From: Cryptolaemus montrouzieri
Taxonomy: Eukaryota > Arthropoda > Insecta > Coleoptera > Coccinellidae
Reading direction: 5' to 3'
Assembly (NCBI GenBank): GCA_013387265.2
Contig: JABFTP020000185.1
Span: 30,387,581 to 30,451,580, forward strand
DNA length: 64,000 nt
Position 1 is the stretch's first letter. Every line of letters starts with the position of its first letter. Shown here in pieces: positions 1 to 10,998 of the stretch. Under the pieces are notes generated by a model, which was given only the letters and a program-made list of their open reading frames with translations, was not told where the DNA came from and did not search any database. The position numbers were made by a program, and so were the translations under genes.

Positions 1-268
1 TTGGTTCTGACAATAAAGGATGCAAATTATCATCATTAGGTCCTCAGGTTTGGCTATTTAGGCCAAATCTATTTCTACTTACAACCGAGTAATTTTGCAT
101 CATCTATGTAAATAATACACCCTGTACAGATCTCGCGAAGAAGGTGGCAAAAAGGAGAAAAAAAGGAATAAACTAAGTAACACTATAAATTAAGCTGTTA
201 CTATTTTGTAGTTAAGCTAACATCTTTTCTGATAATATTACTGTTTTTACTTCTATCGGTAATCCAAG
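1..268. other. No gene recognised
   Basis: AT-rich sequence without a convincing coding frame. A lone CACCCTGTA motif near 118-127 resembles the terminal bases of the Tc1/mariner-like elements found later, but no partner arm or transposase was seen beside it. Confidence 0.5.
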
Positions 269-552
269 TTGTGGGGGCTGGTTCGGCAGTTTCGTTGCAA
301 TAAAAGTATCGAGTTTATAGAATACAGCCTAGAATAAATAAATTTAGGGACACACTGAGACTATAGTTGTGTTTCTTCAATATCAAAACGATACTTAAAT
401 CTAGTTACATAGTTAGTTATATCCTAGCAACAGTTGTTTCCTATTGCAATTATTCAATTTTATATTTTTACGAGATGGTATTCATTTTCTAGTTCCTCTT
501 CAACATATCTTTTTTATAATAACAGTATATATATTTACTCCTGTTCGATACA
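269..552 (-). repeat. Left LTR-like repeat of gypsy-type element
   Basis: The stretch about 355-470 is repeated in the same orientation at 5505-5620, and 511-548 is repeated at 7482-7517. The two right-hand pieces are separated by a LINE insertion, so they form one interrupted copy. The repeats flank the gypsy-like pol remains on the minus strand, as LTRs would. On the minus strand this copy begins TGTATCGAAC and, taken to 269, ends in CA. The exact outer end is uncertain because 269-355 has only weak similarity on the right side. Confidence 0.5.
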
Positions 553-589
553 ACCATTTGGCGACGAGATAAAAACGAAATTATCAAGA

Positions 590-1557
590 AATTCAGTAAA
601 TGTGTGAAGTGTCTACAAAAGCTAGTGACAAGATCCAAATTTCCAACACTGTCGATTGTTTTTCCATACCGATGCTTGAACTTTCTTCCCCACTTGAAAA
701 GTTCTCTTTGGCTGGGTTGAATTTGAAGAACTTTCTTGAACATGAGGAAATAATGCATCAAGTTTTATTCGAATCCGCTGTCCTAAGTACATTTCAGCTG
801 GAGACTTTTCACAAGCCAATGGAGTTGCCCGGAATCTGAATAGTATTTTCTGCAATTTCTTATGATATGTCCACGGTTCATTCTCACATGCATACAATTT
901 TCGCTTGAAAGATTGTACATTTCGTTCAGCTATTGGTCGCAGGATGTCCTGGGGCAATTAATTTCTGGAAGATACCACGACTGGAACAGTATGAACGGAA
1001 TTCAGTGCTTGTAAATATGGAGGCATTATCAGAAACAATATACTGTGGATATCCATGCACGTTGAATAATTTGATATTCGAATTTGTTGTAGGAGCTTCC
1101 GAAATAACTTTAATTTCAGGCTATTTCGATCTCGCAACTATACAGAGCAAAAAATGATGTCCATTTAATGGGTCAGCATAATCAATATGTAGTCTTTCTC
1201 AATTTTCATCTGGAACATCCCAAGTATGAACTGTAACTTTTGGAGATGAAGCTTTTACCTTAGCACAATTTTCACACGACCGTACCAGGGATTCGATGAC
1301 TTGATCGATACCTTTCCAGTAAATATATCGACGTGCCAGTTGTTTTATTTTTGTGATACCAATATGTGTTGAATGAAGTTCGTTGAGAAAGAGCTCTTGT
1401 AATGATTTTGGTACTACAACACGATCGTTTCGGAAAATAATATTGGTCCCTAACGTGAAGGGTGATATTTCAACTCTGTCAACAAAGCAGATAGTTCTGT
1501 ATCTTTTACTGTTTCTTCTGCTATTGTTTTGGCTGTGATACCCTCGCTGGTCTTAAG
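590..1557 (-). pseudogene. Ty3/gypsy integrase fragment (broken)
   Basis: Read on the minus strand with several frame changes. The N-terminal zinc-binding region has HSTHIG followed by CENCAKV (about 1378-1262). The DDE core has HIDYADP near 1180, SDNAS near 1050 and an AERNVQ segment at about 930. A C-terminal SH3-like part (FQVGKKVQASVWKN) runs to about 625. This is the integrase of a Ty3/gypsy polyprotein, which joins retrotransposon cDNA to the chromosome. Frameshifts and stops make it inactive. It is the 3' part of the same element as 4003-5260, from which it is separated by an insertion. Confidence 0.82.
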
Positions 1558-1562
1558 AAATA

Positions 1563-1684
1563 TAAATGAATAGTTTGATTATTTACATAACGTAGTTATT
1601 TGATATAATAATTGAAGTTAATGATTCTGTCAAAATATTTTTATGAAGAAAAGTTATTTAATAAATTACAATCTTAAAAGTATT
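1563..1684. repeat. Direct repeat flanking an insertion, left copy
   Basis: About 120 bp beginning AATGAATAGTTTGATTA recurs with a few differences and small indels at 3884-4003. The two copies bracket the copia and hAT-like fragments that interrupt gypsy pol. They could be remnants of the termini of an inserted element or a duplicated piece of the host element. Confidence 0.7.
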
Positions 1685-1699
1685 TCGGGATGAAAAACG

Positions 1700-2470
1700 A
1701 AATGAACTCTCTGAATAAAAACAGAACTTGGATATTGGTAGAACTACATAAAGGAAAGAAAAGTATTTCATGTAGGTATAAAGTAAAAGCTAATAGAGAT
1801 AGCAATATCGACTAGTTCAAAGCGAGACTTTCTCAGAAGAAAGGAGAAGATCATAATCAGACAATCAGTTCCGTAGCGAAGTCAGGAACAATAAGAGCTT
1901 TATTGAGTATTGCTGCAGATAGAAAAATGGAGTTATCACATTATGATGTTTCTACTGCCTTTTTATATGGAGAACTTGAAGAAGAGTTCTTCATGAAACA
2001 ACCGTAAGGCTTCGAAGATAGTACCAATAAAGTCTGTCGTTTGAATAATATCTTATATGGACTGAAACAAGCACCTAGATGTTGGAATAGAAAAATCGGC
2101 GATTATATTCTAAACCAGTCATGCAGATCCGTGCTTGTTTATAAAAAGGTCTGACAGAGGTTAACTTCTTCTAGCGCTGTATGTTGATGATGGTTTGGGT
2201 TGGTCATTTCGGATGATAAATGAATGAAAGAGGAATTTGGCGAAGTCTAAAAAAAATTCAAAATAACAGTGAAAGATGCAAGCTTTTTTTTTGAGATTGA
2301 TAGAAAAAAGGATTAAACGATTCGGCTTAGTCAAACTGGTTATATGAAACGAATTTTAGATCGTTTTGGTATGGCGAATTGTAATCCTGTTCCAACCCCA
2401 ATGGATAAGGAAAATTTTCAATTAGGGAAGGAAGAGAAAGAAAATTCAGTTTTAACTGATTCAACTGTAA
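1700..2470 (+). pseudogene. Ty1/copia reverse transcriptase fragment
   Basis: Plus-strand frames give copia-type RT motifs in order: an AFLYGELEEEFFMKQP-like segment (about 1950-2005), LYGLKQAPRCWN (about 2055-2090), LALYVDDGLG (about 2170-2205), then the connection segment ending in TGYMKRILDRFGM and NCNPVPTPMD (2338-2402). In-frame stops and frameshifts show it is dead. It lacks recognisable gag, integrase and RNase H and is cut off by a TA microsatellite. It lies inside the gypsy remains in opposite orientation, so it is an independent insertion. Confidence 0.85.
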
Positions 2471-2487
2471 ATTTTACAGGACGATCC

Positions 2488-3160
<673 letters not shown>

Positions 3161-3208
3161 TTTTTTCCTTTTGCGGTTCCTGGAATTTTTTGAAAAATTA
3201 GTATACGG

Positions 3209-3436
3209 TTGTAAAAGTAACTTAAATCCCAAAGGGGTCGATCATTCCACCCATTATTGCGAACAATCTTTACTAGGGGTCAACACTGAAATCGTGAAAA
3301 AAATCAGCTTTTCCATACATTTTGTATGGAATAGTTATTTTTTCGCGATTTCATCGTTGACCCTATAGTAAAAGTTGTTCGTATTTATGTAGAATGACTC
3401 CTTTCGGGATTTAAGTTATTTTTGTTACACCTCTGT
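3209..3436. repeat. Near-perfect palindrome (foldback, MITE-like)
   Basis: The left arm (about 3209-3320) and right arm (about 3328-3432) are reverse complements with scattered mismatches, centred on CCATACATTTTGTATGG. The outer ends read roughly TATAC...GTAAC and GTTAC...GTATA. There is no coding capacity. A transcript would form a hairpin with a stem of about 100 bp. Confidence 0.85.
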
Positions 3437-3544
3437 ATAGGTATAATTTTAATATTTTTTTTATAAATCTTCACTCTTAAGTTGTATAACAGAAAAAATA
3501 CCCTTTAAATCACAATACTACTGCGAAAAAAAAATTTTCATACC

Positions 3545-3760
3545 TACTGCACACAAATGTAATGGAATAACTAATTTTTTCGCGACTTCAGAGTTGACCC
3601 CATAGTAAAAGTTGTTCGTATTGATTAGATGGAATGTCCCCTTTCGTTACTTAAGTTACTTTTGTTACACTCTATTAATTTTAATACATTTTTTTATATA
3701 AATCTTTACTTTGAGTTTTTTCAGTAAAATAACCTTTAAATTTTACATGAATACCTGCTG
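3545..3760. repeat. Second copy of the right arm of the foldback
   Basis: Sequence from about 3560 repeats the right half and downstream flank of the preceding palindrome (3335-3520) with roughly 15-20 percent divergence. It looks like a tandem partial duplication. No gene. Confidence 0.7.
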
Positions 3761-4002
3761 TTTATATGAATGCGCCCATATGCTGATTAATTAAACAAAG
3801 ACACTTACCATAATTATGATTTTTGCGCCGACGTATAATATAAGCAACTCTAATCTTGGCTTGAACAACGGCTATATATCAATGAATAGTTTGATTATTT
3901 ACATAACGTTATTTGATATAATAATTGAAATTAATGATTCTGTCAAAATATTTTTATGAAGAAAAGTCATTTGATAAATTACCATCTTAAAAGTATTTTA
4001 TT

Positions 4003-5260
4003 CTAATTGCGATTAGCCCAAAATACTGCTCCATTTTCAGCTGGAAATTTGAAAAATTTGATCTTGAGGAATATTATCTACTTCCCCCATATGCATTCAT
4101 CTAATCGAAACCAAGTCTCCGATAAGGGAGCACGAGATAAGCAGTCAACATTTTCGTTCTGTTTACCTCTCTTGAAACGTACTGTGTAGTTGAAACCAGA
4201 TATAGAGGAGGCGTAACGTAATTATCTCGCAGAAGACATTTGTGGCAATGCTTTGTTAGAATGAAAAATCCGTGATAATGGTTGATTATCAGTTACCAAG
4301 ATGAAATGTCTGCCAAAAAGGTAATTGTAAAAGTAATGTACTGCAAAATTGATTGCTACAGCTTCACGATCGAGTTGACTGCAGTTTTGTTCTGCTGTTA
4401 ATAATGACCTGCAAGCAAAAACAATTGGCCGTTCATGTCCATCAATTTCATGACTCAAAACTGTAGCCACTCCATCTCGACTTGCATCTGTAGTCAATAT
4501 AAGTGGTAAAACTGTATCATATGGAATTAATACACGTGGACTACATAATTAAGTTTTCAATTTTTGAAATGTTGCTTCACAAGATTTGTGGAGCCGTAAT
4601 AGAGGAATAATTTGAAATGAATTTCGAATAATATGTAAGCATTCCTAGAAATCTTCTGCGCTCTTCTACCTTTTAAGGTGACCTACTGATTTCATTGAAT
4701 GGTATTGTCCAAGATATTCTATTTTATCTGAGAAAAATGAGCATTTATTCTTATTCAAATGTAAATCATATTTTGAGATACGTTTCAAACATGCATGTAA
4801 ATTGTCATAACATTCTGGCATTGTGGCATCATGAAGGATGAAGGACAAAGAATTCTATTGAATTCTGCTAGCGCTGTTTTTATTCCAAAACTTAGGCGAT
4901 TGATCCTAAATGTACCTCTATGAGTCGTAATTGTTTGAATTTAGCACTTTCTTCGTCAACACATAAATGAAGATATGCTTTGAACAGATCCAACTTGCAA
5001 AAATACTTCGAATTTCGAACGCTGTTTAGTACGTCGTCAATACGTCTAATTGGGTAATTAGCCGAAACTAACTTTTCATTTACACCACATTGATAATCGA
5101 CACATAACCTAACTGTACCATCCGATTTTGGTGTAATTACTAGTGGCGAACCCTAATCACTAACAGGAAGAAAATTGGTCAGTATCATTATAGAGTCAAA
5201 CTAGATTCGGAACGATGTTTCAAATGGCACATCAACCAACTACATAAAACGTTGGTTTGT
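4003..5260 (-). pseudogene. Ty3/gypsy reverse transcriptase and RNase H (broken)
   Basis: Minus strand. The RT part has GSPLVITPKSDGTVRLCVDY (about 5150-5090), YPIRRIDDVL, and KLDLFKAYLHL (motif A, about 4995-4965). The region where the YxDD box should lie is altered (FILHDATM), followed by KYDLHLNKNKCSFFSDKIEY and LG (about 4775-4710). An RNase H part at 4497-4222 has TTDASRDGVATVLSH, the EQNCSQLDREAVAI segment and FILVTDNQPL. A tail reading FNYTVRFKRGKQNENVDCLS follows at about 4200-4140. Multiple frame breaks. Together with 590-1557 it forms one gypsy pol gene read right to left. Confidence 0.85.
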
Positions 5261-5504
5261 AAAAATGAAAAATATGTGACTTTTGGTCCAACTCAGTCTT
5301 TAATAATTCCAAGATGTGTGAGCAGCGATCCTGAACCTAACTACGTATCTCTCATCAGAGACCTGTTGAAAATTCAGTTCCCCTTCGTCGATCCAGCCGA
5401 GTGAAGCAACGCACACTGCGTTCTCAAAATTAAAATAATTATTGTTTCATTTGGTTTTATTTACATGGTGTAATTTGTATGTTAGTATCATTCAAGTGGG
5501 GAAG
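5261..5504 (-). other. Probable 5' leader of the gypsy element
   Basis: Lies between the RT remains and the right LTR-like repeat. No coding frame was recognised. A short scrap near 5300-5400 could be degraded protease or gag-pol linker. Gag was not identified. Confidence 0.4.
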
Positions 5505-5620
5505 ACTGTTGTGTTTTTTTAAAATCAAAGCGATACGTAAATCTAGTTACATAGTTAGTTATATCCTAGCAATAGTTGTTTCCGATTGCAATTATTCAAT
5601 TTCACAATTTTAGAAAAGCT
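5505..5620 (-). repeat. Right LTR-like repeat, proximal piece
   Basis: Matches 360-470 closely (shared core ATCTAGTTACATAGTTAGTT). Its continuation is displaced to 7482-7517 by the LINE at about 5640-7460. The LINE therefore inserted into this LTR after the gypsy element was in place. Confidence 0.7.
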
Positions 5621-5639
5621 ACAAAATTATATAGGAAAA

Positions 5640-7460
5640 TAAACAATATTAATATTATTGTGGACTTATGCACTATCTCAGCTGTTAGCTGGATATAATT
5701 TACCTTTTCCAGATTCAGCAATCAAAGGGTATATGCTCGATTACAATATACTTGACATAAATTTCCTAACTATCCTTCATGCATTAAGAATTACAGCTTT
5801 TTGCATTTCCATATAGATATTCTTATGCAATTCTAATTTCTTAAGGCTATCATGCAAAGTTTTGGGTATTAACCCAGTCGAGGATACGATGACAGGAACA
5901 ATATCTATTTTATCGAGGTGCCACATCTGCTTGACCTCATTAGCAAGGTCTGTGTATTTGGACTTTTTCTCCTGGAACTTGTTCAGCACGTTGCTATTAT
6001 TCGTTATGGCGACATCCACCAGCATTGCTGTTCTGGCTCTCTTATCATACACCACTATGTCCGGCCTATTATTCGTCATCATTCTGTCATAACAGGCCTA
6101 TAGTAGTATAATCTCATAAAGTCATTTTCCAATACGGGCGCCGGTTGATACTTGTAATATGGGTGGGAGGCATTCAGAAGTCCGTACCTGTGTACAAGTT
6201 TCTGGTGGATAATGTTACATACTTGATTATGCCTGTGAAGATAGTCCGTATTGGCCAGTTGTTCGCATCCGGACGTAATATGCTGTATAGTCTCCGATCT
6301 TATATGGCATTTTCTGCACTTATCTGTTTGTAATGTACCGTCCTTAATTATAAATTTTTTGTAGTTGTTTGTAGCGATGACCTGGTCTTGAATGGCCATA
6401 AGGAATCCTTGTTTCCGCGAATAGTTCTCCTTTTATCAACCATTTGTTGGAGGGTTCTTTGTCGATGTGTGGTTGATTAATCACATGGTGCTGTCGTCCA
6501 TGTGATTCCTTTCTTGACCATTGCTCTTGTTTTTCAGTATCTGATAGGAACGGTAGATTCTGCAGGTCATTACTGGTAGCAAGATTTAGGGGTGTATATA
6601 ACTTATCAGCCAATGATACTACTCTTTGGAGGTCAGAAGTGCGAGCTTTTGCAGAGAAGAATTCTCTGAGATTTTTGATTTGTGCGGTATGTAAGTTGAC
6701 AGCATCCATCAATCCGCGTCCTCTTTCTTTCCGCTTTAAAGTTGTTCTTATCACATACGATTTTGGATGGTGATTATTGAACTTTGTCAGCATCGTTCGG
6801 ATTTGCCTTTGAATATCAGCCAGTTCTGTCTTAGTACATCTGATTATTCCAAATGTGTAAAGCAACACTAGAATGGCGTAGGTGCTAATTGCTTTGACTA
6901 GATTTCCCGAGTTCAACATTGACTTCAGCACAGTCTTCAGACGCTGACTGTACTCTGAAAGAATCTTCTCCTTTGACTGTTTTTGGTCTAGCAGTCTGAC
7001 TTGTTGCTATCCCAGATAATTGTACGTTTCTCCATCTTTCATACACTGTATAATATCACCATTTGGGAGTTGTGTTTCACCATCTATGACTTTCCCTCTT
7101 TGAATGTTCGGGGTTTTACATTTTTCAATCCCGAATTTCATATGAACATCTGCCGAAAACTTATTGACAACTCACAGTAGATCATCCAATGGCTTTTTTT
7201 TTTGAAGCATATAATTTGATGTCATCCATATATAGCAGGTGGGAGATTGTATGATAGTTTCTATCTGCTTTTATCCTAAATCCGTATCCTGCTCTATTGA
7301 GCATTGAAGACAATGGGTTCATAGCCAAACAGAACCATACTGGATTCAAAGAGTCTCCTTGAAAAATTCCACGACGTATGCGTATCGCGTCGGTTTTAAT
7401 TGACTTATTGTTCATGTTGACCTGCAGGGACGTTCGCCAGTGTGTCTTTGTTGTCTTATT
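5640..7460 (-). pseudogene. R2/R4 (Dong)-type LINE, 5'-truncated, with restriction-like endonuclease
   Basis: Minus-strand frames give, in order: RT motifs RRGIFQGDSLNPVWFCLA and ISHLLYMDDIKLYA (7360-7200); ETYNYLG; the thumb region RCTKTELADIQRQIRTMLTK (about 6840-6780) and KERGRGLMDAVNLH; a Cys/His motif CRKC-x8-H-x4-C (about 6325-6270); and a restriction-like endonuclease segment RPDIVVYDKRARTAMLVDVA (about 6070-6010). RT, then Cys/His, then RLE is the layout of the R2/R4/NeSL group, which use a PD-(D/E)xK nuclease for target-primed reverse transcription. Only a few frame breaks are present. The N-terminus is missing. It sits inside the right LTR of the gypsy element, next to a TAA microsatellite. 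Confidence 0.85.
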
Positions 7461-7474
7461 ATTATTATTATTAT
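7455..7474. repeat. Short (TAA)n tract at LINE 5' boundary
   Basis: Reads TTATTATTATTATTATTA on the plus strand, which is TAA repeats in the LINE orientation. It lies exactly between the truncated LINE and the distal LTR piece. Dong/R4-type elements are known to use TAA repeats as targets. Confidence 0.7.
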
Positions 7475-7481
7475 AGCTTTT

Positions 7482-7517
7482 CCATAATAACAGTATATAT
7501 ATTTACTCCTATTCGAT
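7482..7517 (-). repeat. Right LTR-like repeat, distal piece
   Basis: Near identical to 511-548 (AACAGTATATATATTTACTC). It completes the LTR copy interrupted by the LINE. Confidence 0.75.
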
Positions 7518-7524
7518 ATAATAA

Positions 7525-7970
7525 TAGTATATAAGGGAGATCTTCTTAAGTGGTTTGAAACGTATATGACAGGAAGATCGCCGAAAATAAAATCTTATGG
7601 ATAGTGTTCGACGAAATAGAAATTGATGATAGCGTTTCGCAAGAGACAGTTCTGGGACAAATTTTTTTCAATTTTTCATATCAATGATGTTTTTAAGGTT
7701 GTGAAAATTTGTGAAATGAAAATATTTTCAGATTACTCTGTGGTTTATAATGTTGGTAATGTTCTCGAAAGAATGTTATTTCTGTTGAATGAAGATCTTG
7801 ATTCTTTATATGAACGGCTCTGTCATAATATATTCTATAGGGTACTTGTTGCACCACATGTTTATTTTATTAAACCTTATTGTTTAACATTACTCAGGAA
7901 CGAGTACACGAGAACACAGAAAAAATATAGAATAGGTAATGCGTATTATTTTAAAATGAAGTAGGAGTAC
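7525..7970 (+). pseudogene. Jockey/CR1-like LINE reverse transcriptase fragment
   Basis: Plus-strand reading gives GDLLKWFETYMTGRS, then a SQETVLGQIFFNF segment (a damaged form of the PQGTVLGP box), then MKIFSDYSVVYNVGN (where FADDTVVY is expected; the second Asp is lost) and NEDLDSLYERL. This covers the middle of a non-LTR RT only. After about 7850 the similarity fades. Confidence 0.65.
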
Positions 7971-8048
7971 ACCAGTCAAGTTGATGTTGAATGTTTCAAA
8001 TTTGAATAGTATGAAGCAGGTTGTTGTTTCGAGAGTATGTTATATGTA

Positions 8049-10289
8049 CAGGGTGTTACATAATATTATGTCACAACTAGAGGGGGTAAATCTACGTGCA
8101 ATTCTGAGAAAAAAGTTCATATAAACATAGGTCCGCAAAAGCTTTGTTACGGAGCTACAGGGTGTTGAAATTTCCAAAAAAATTCGTTTTTCTTCAAAAC
8201 TCCTGCAGTTTTTGAGATATTCAGCCCAAATTTGGAATACAAGCTATTTTTTTCAGCCCCCATCATTACACGTCCTAGATTCGAACTGAAATTCACAAGC
8301 TGTTTTCTTTTCCGAGGCCATGTCCCCGTTTGCCCTTTTAAACTTTTTTTGCAGTAAGCAACTGATCAGCGTACAATCAATTTTCGTCATCTTTGTTCAA
8401 TTTAGAAACTTTTTTGATATTTGTAATTTTTTCGTATTTCCAACTATTTTCAAGTGAAAAATTATTGAATTTGATTTATTTGAATTGTATGTTATTTGCT
8501 AAATAAAAAAAAATAATAGAAATACTCGATAGGTGTGCCCAAAATTTGCTTTTATTTTGATAGCCCGTCTTCTAAGACTCAACTTATTCTTATTCAATAT
8601 CAAACTGAAAAAAAAAACAATTAAAAACTAAATAAATTGCTGGAAGTGTCCTCTACCTACAAGAATACAGGACTCTGTCCTTCGCATATTATCAAGCACT
8701 CTTTGAAATATTCCTGGGGTATTTCTTATCGTATAACAAGAGGATTTCTCAATTCTTCTACAGTGCTCACTGGAGTGATATAAACTAAACTTTTAAAATA
8801 TCCCCATAAGAAAAAGTCTGAACTATTTAAGTTTGGGTTAGGTTAGGTTAGATTAGACCTAGGAGGCCATAGTTCTGGCCCACGCCGACCTATCCATCGG
8901 CTGTTGAATGTATTATTCAAGAATTCCCTAGCTTCTCCACTGAAATGTGCTGGTGCCCCGTCATGAATGAACCACATTATATTTCTCATCAAAAGTGGCA
9001 CATCCTCGAGCAATAAAGGTAACTCCTCCTCAAGAAATTGCCGATAAGCGGGACCGTTTAGTCGGTTAGGCAAAAAAAATGGCCCAATCAAATAGTTTTC
9101 AAATATTCCGACAGAGACATTTAGTGAGAATTATTCTTGATGATGACATTCTTCAATCAATTGGGGGTTTTCCTCAATCCAATAATGATTATTATAATTT
9201 GTGATAGTAGTTCACGAAAAGTTAGTTTCGTCTGTGAACATTATTTCACTATCAAAATGAGCATTATCTCTAATTTTATGTAAGAACCATTGGCAGAAAT
9301 TCTGTCTTGAAGGAAAATCTCGAGGAAATAGAGTTCGGACGCGTTGAATATGAAACGGGTACAATAAAACTCGTGGAACTAGAACATGTGAAATATTCAA
9401 CTGATTTCCAATTTTTCTGGTACTCACATGAGGATTCAAATCAATATAATTCAGAACTGCTTCCTCAATATCTGGAGTTCTCATAGTTTGAGTTGCACCT
9501 TTTAAATGATTATTTGCAGTAAAAGTACCAGTTTCCCTCAACCTTCGAAAGCTATTTGAAAATGTTCGCCTGTCTGGTGTTACTTGATTTGGAAAGGGCA
9601 CCTGATATAATCGCCTAGCTTTTGTTGTATTCCCGTCGGCCAGACCGTACATGTAATGCATATCAGCCAATTCGGCGTTAGTAAAATTAGCCATTTTTTC
9701 TTACAGCGTTAACTTCGAGAGTCTCAAAACTAATCGTTAATTTGATGAACAATTCGAGCAGACACTGGTTCAACTTTAGCAACTGTCAAAATAAATAAAT
9801 AAATGAAAAAAATCAAAGCCCGCTAGTCATTTTTTCAACTAGAAGTGCTTTCAATTCAGCGAATGCATACAATCGTTTAATAATATTTTGCTCGAAAACG
9901 GTCGGAGATACGCAAAAATTACAAGTGTTGAAAAAGTTTCTAAATTGAACGAAGATGACGAAAATTGATTGTACGCTGATCAGTGGCGTACTGCAAAAAA
10001 GTTTGAAAGGGCAAAAGAAGACATGGCTCCGGAAAAGAAAACACTTGTATATCTTAGTTAAAATTAAGGACGTGTAATGATGGAGGCTGTAAAAAACAGG
10101 TTGCATTCCAAATTTTGGCTGAAAATACCAAAAACTGTAGGAGTTTTGAAGAAAAAACCAATTTTTTCCGGAAATTTCAACACCCTGTAGCTCCGTAACG
10201 AAGCTTTTGCGATCTCTGTTTATATGAACTTTTCATCTTAAAATTGCACGTAGATTTACCCCCTCATGTTGTGACATACTATTTTGTAA

Positions 10290-10290
<1 letters not shown>
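8049..10290 (-). mobile_element. Long-arm mariner-like element, copy A
   Basis: Left end TA|CAGGGTGTTAC at 8047-8059. The right end is eroded into a TA microsatellite at 10290. The inverted arms span about 8049-8500 and 9830-10290. Each arm is modular: an outer module of about 105 bp, then TA|CAGGGTGTTGAAATTTCC at 8158, mirrored by the right boundary at 10187. A broken transposase gene lies between the arms on the minus strand. Copies B (10999-12899) and C (27231-28186) belong to the same family. Confidence 0.88.
8840..9694 (-). pseudogene. Mariner-like transposase, copy A
   Basis: Starts MANFTNAELADMHYMYGLAD, a helix-turn-helix N-terminus of the DUF4817 type. A DDE core follows: FTDETNFS (first Asp, about 9215), IGPFFLPNRLNGPAYRQFLE, WFIHDGAPAHFSGEAREF (second Asp, about 8970) and RWIGRRGPELWPPRS. 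The expected SPDL with the third Asp is replaced at 8836-8856 by a TTAGG-like run, and there is a frameshift between about 9091 and 9212. Non-functional. In better-preserved copies of the family the second and third Asp are separated by 36 residues. Confidence 0.87.

Positions 10291-10295
<5 letters not shown>

Positions 10296-10371
<76 letters not shown>
10296..10371. repeat. (TA)n microsatellite
   Basis: About 75 bp of alternating TA immediately beyond the right end of copy A, where the terminal ACCCTG of the element has been lost. Confidence 0.97.
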
Positions 10372-10374
<3 letters not shown>

Positions 10375-10868
10375 CAATGTCATAAGTTGAGTCGCAATGT
10401 AAATAATGTATTAGTTGAAGGTTTAAAGCTTCAATGAGCTTTCAATATGCATAAAGCTGCTGATCATAGATAATTTGAAATTGAGGGGGTTCTTCAGAAA
10501 TTTCAATGAAAAATTATGTTGCTTTGTAGAAACTAAAACTCAATAGATTCAGCTTAATTGATTCTTCTTATTACAATCATGATTATTATAGTTGACGATT
10601 AGTGTGATTGATAGTTTCGAGATATACAGCTCGATACCTTTCTGACCGACACATTATTGATTTAGCAAAAACATTTTTACGTGTTCTATACGACAAAAAA
10701 GATATGCCTATTCGAGAGTTTTTTCTTTTAATATTTTTGGAAAATAAAAAAGATTGATAACTCAAGAATTTGATGATTCATGGCTTCTAGTACCTTTTTG
10801 CGAAATTTATAAAAAAGAAGAAAAGCATTTGTCAGTTCGCTCTCAAAAGCTTTAACAATGAAGGGAAC
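10372..10868. other. No gene recognised
   Basis: AT-rich stretch with no convincing frame or repeat match within the window. Confidence 0.5.
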
Positions 10869-10998
10869 TTTAAAATATCACTGTATGATTCCAGTATCTC
10901 TTCAACAATTGGAAGCGATGCAATTTTCATTGCACGAAAATGTAACATTGTAGTTATTTTAAGTAAGAAATGTACATATTTCAAACTATTATGTAATA

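Noticed and set aside
9813..10106. 97-residue frame on the minus strand
   Set aside because: Falls entirely in the inverted arm of copy A; the equivalent in copy B is not open.
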